A stretch of DNA of 8,210 bases from SAR202 cluster bacterium (GTDB lineage: Bacteria > Chloroflexota > Dehalococcoidia > SAR202 > CAJWER01), in the NCBI GenBank assembly GCA_030740335.1, contig JASLXL010000040.1:1-8210 (forward strand), given 5' to 3'. A model generated the notes under the pieces. The model was not told the DNA's origin and did not search any database. It was given only the letters and a program-made list of their open reading frames with translations. Made by a program: the position numbers and the translations under genes. Below, piece after piece: positions 6,945-8,210 of the stretch (the first letter of the stretch is position 1; each line of letters opens with the position of its first letter).

Positions 6945-7000
6945 ACGCGGTACCAGATGGAGCCTAACGGCTAGGAAGTCCCAAGGATACAACCCCCCAG
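6945..7000 (-). repeat. Dispersed repeat, fragment F (inverted)
   Basis: Read on the minus strand, this segment gives GTTGTA, GGGACTTCCTAGCCGTTAGG (6963-6982) and a GGTACC end. It matches 674-720 of copy A with a small deletion. It lies between the PII gene and the convergent surface-protein gene, and lacks the hairpin core. Confidence 0.6.
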
Positions 7001-7104
7001 CTATATTCTAGTACTTGGCCTTCTAGGATTGAATCGCGCCGAGACTGACTCCATTCCTGCAGCGGTTTTCGATGTCGGCGTCACTGGCTTTAGCTGTGTA
7101 TCCA

Positions 7105-8088
7105 TTACGGTCGCCTTCGAAGGCGCCTGTACCCGGCTATCATCCCCACCGGACCCGTCAGGAACAACAAATTGACCGCCCTGGTCGCCGGCGAGGCGCT
7201 GAAATCCGGTGTGCAGTTCGAACCGTTGGACACAGGCGCCGACGGAAGGGCAGGGGTAGGGGTGGGCAGCCCAACGAAGATTAGGTCGAACTTGTCGCTT
7301 GCAGCGCCCATTCGATAGGTATCTTGCTGTATCGCCTGGACCTCGTTTAGCACGAAGAGCACGGGCTGACCCAGCAACTCAGGGTCACCGGGGACCACCA
7401 CTAGGCTCTTGTACCCGTCCCCTTCGATCAGCGCCGGGGACGACTTGTATGAGCCCACTCTTGCGACGAGGACGGCGTCTGAGGGCACCCGGCCTCCGGC
7501 TACGACGATGGTGCCTGAGTAGACCAAATTCGGCGCCACTACCGGTGTAGCGATAGGCGTGGCCGTAGGCGGAGAGGTCGGTGTATTCGTAGGTGGCACT
7601 GCTATTTGAGTGGGCGTAGGCGGCACCGGTGTATGAGTAGGCATGGGTGTGGCAGTCGGCGTCGGGGTGGGTGTCGGCATGGCTGTCGGTGTAGCAGTAG
7701 GCGTAGGTGGCACTGACGGGAAGGTCAAACCGAAGCTCAACTTAACCGTTACTTGACCGGAGTAAGTATCTGTCTCCGCTGCTTGGATCAGCCCAATGTG
7801 AAATGTCACTGTTTTGCCGATAAACGACGAACCCGGCAGCGGAGCCGCGATAAGCGCCGAGTAGTGTCCATCTACCACAACCGCAGGCTGTGATTCGTAG
7901 CTTCCGGCCCGGGCATGGATAAGCAGTCCATCGGGCACGGCAACTGGAGCGCTGACCGCACCCCCGTAAATTGATGGAAGCGGCGGTACCTGCGCCTCCG
8001 CCCTAGATCTCATCAGGAAGAGCATCAAAGCTGCGGATATTGCCGCGAACAGGGAGAGCCGAACTCTGTGTCTCACTCTATCCCGCAT
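7105..8088 (-). CDS. Secreted, membrane-anchored protein with duplicated domain and Pro/Thr linker
   Basis: The 327-residue protein has a basic N-terminus and hydrophobic core (residues 1-32, ending SRAEA), a typical Sec signal peptide. Two homologous domains follow at about 41-124 and 190-274. Both begin Y-[GS]-G, contain R-x-GSY-[EK]-S-x-P-A about 20 residues later, then a G-x-x-V-x-F stretch and an ETDTY/QQDTY motif. They are joined by a Pro/Thr linker (127-183) of the kind that spans cell envelopes and may be glycosylated. A short second PT stretch and NCTPD precede a C-terminal helix (304-320, with LLFLTGPVGMIAGY) and an arginine-rich tail, which should anchor it in the membrane. The function is unknown; a surface-exposed or binding role is inferred. 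Its start codon lies in repeat D, with AGAGG about seven bases upstream as a modest ribosome binding site also supplied by the repeat. Confidence 0.82.
   Translation of the reverse strand: MRDRVRHRVRLSLFAAISAALMLFLMRSRAEAQVPPLPSIYGGAVSAPVAVPDGLLIHARAGSYESQPAVVVDGHYSALIAAPLPGSSFIGKTVTFHIGLIQAAETDTYSGQVTVKLSFGLTFPSVPPTPTATPTAMPTPTPTPTATPMPTHTPVPPTPTQIAVPPTNTPTSPPTATPIATPVVAPNLVYSGTIVVAGGRVPSDAVLVARVGSYKSSPALIEGDGYKSLVVVPGDPELLGQPVLFVLNEVQAIQQDTYRMGAASDKFDLIFVGLPTPTPALPSAPVSNGSNCTPDFSASPATRAVNLLFLTGPVGMIAGYRRLRRRP
7540..7710 (-). repeat. Degenerate repeat encoding the Pro/Thr linker
   Basis: The stretch is made of short imperfect repeats of the type GGCGTAGGTGTCGG on the plus strand, encoding P-T, A-T-P-T and P-P-T-x-T-P units in the surface protein. 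The unit is irregular. Length differences between strains by replication slippage are expected. Confidence 0.8.
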
Positions 8089-8150
8089 GAGCCTGCCTCT
8101 GGGGGCAGTATAGCCTAGGGACCAAGATGGACGCGAGGGTGGTGACTGAG
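8080..8150 (+). repeat. Dispersed repeat, copy D (core and right part)
   Basis: The first 40 bases match copy B from 3246 (CCGCATGA, CCTGCCTCT, GCAGTATAG) with few differences. 8096-8118 matches core C at 22 of 23 positions. Similarity to the right part of copy B fades toward 8150, where the sequence becomes insertion-sequence-like. The copy contains the start codon and the presumed ribosome binding site of the minus-strand gene at 7105-8088. Confidence 0.75.
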
Positions 8151-8210
8151 GTGGACCCCGAAAACTGGACAGGTGGTTAAGCTACAGTGAGGCTCCTAAG
8201 ATGACCTGGA
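8147..8210 (+). mobile_element. Putative left end of an IS3-family insertion sequence (cut by window edge)
   Basis: The sequence from TGAGGTGGACCCCGAAAAC through CTGGACAGG resembles the terminal inverted repeats of IS3-family (IS150-like) elements, which begin TG and carry GACCCC...AAAACTGGACA. About 40 bases later comes a ribosome binding site and an ATG, as expected for orfA. The right end, target duplication and transposase are outside the window. The exact junction could be anywhere between about 8143 and 8152. Confidence 0.5.
8201..8210 (+). CDS. Possible start of IS3-family orfA (partial)
   Basis: ATG at 8201 follows GAGG (8189-8192) with eight bases between. Only M-T-W can be read before the window ends, so the identification rests entirely on the insertion-sequence-like end upstream. 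Confidence 0.3.

Noticed and set aside
6496..6945. 149-residue open frame antisense to the PII gene
   Set aside because: It covers the well-supported PII gene on the other strand and has no family features.
7540..7710. Independent DNA satellite or regulatory repeat
   Set aside because: The period follows codons and encodes a Pro/Thr linker in frame, so protein-level selection explains it.
654..8150. CRISPR array or integron cassette array
   Set aside because: The repeats are few, irregularly spaced, diverged, present in both orientations and separated by whole genes in mixed directions. The recombinase remnant lacks integron-integrase character. Neither label fits.
1..8210. tRNA or rRNA genes
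   Set aside because: I saw no cloverleaf with conserved T-loop bases and no ribosomal RNA signature on either strand. By eye this is not exhaustive.

Overview
The window looks like a gene-poor, remnant-rich stretch of a bacterial chromosome or metagenomic contig. Intact single genes and two short operons are separated by decayed mobile-element debris. The gene content suggests Chloroflexota, perhaps a Dehalococcoidia/SAR202-like lineage. The reasons are a secreted protein with a Pro/Thr linker and a C-terminal membrane anchor ending in arginines, a propeller-type glycosidase-like protein, and an Amt/PII pair. This placement is an inference from protein style, not from a marker gene.

Layout from left to right: 1-406 is non-coding with small repeats and a dyad. 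407-648 is the broken C-terminal half of a tyrosine recombinase. 654-840 is repeat copy A, containing a 38-bp perfect palindrome. 907-2400 (+) is a GH32/43-like beta-propeller protein whose last codons and stop lie inside repeat core C. 2459-2524 is a second remnant of the same recombinase tail. 2588-3112 (-) is an unrecognised orphan gene. 3178-3351 is repeat copy B. 3404-4878 (-) is a translationally coupled ABC-2 exporter (ATPase, then permease). 4990-5020 is repeat piece E. 5288-6906 (+) is an ammonium transporter followed by a PII-type regulator. 6945-7000 is repeat piece F, on the minus strand. 7105-8088 (-) is a secreted, membrane-anchored two-domain protein. 8080-8150 is repeat copy D, which contains that gene's start codon. 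From about 8147 the sequence looks like the left end of an IS3-family insertion sequence that runs off the window.

The functional units are independent. amtB and the PII gene form the only clear physiological module: ammonium uptake gated by a nitrogen and energy sensor. In this PII the aligned position of the usual uridylylated tyrosine is a serine. The ABC pair is an exporter of unknown cargo.

The most striking feature is a diverged dispersed repeat of about 175-190 bp. Full or partial copies lie in nearly every gap between transcription units, and they supply one gene's stop codon and another gene's start codon. In two places the repeat (or its beginning) directly follows a recombinase C-terminal remnant, so it is probably the 3' end of an old integrase-bearing element family. 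No RNA genes or CRISPR arrays were recognised.
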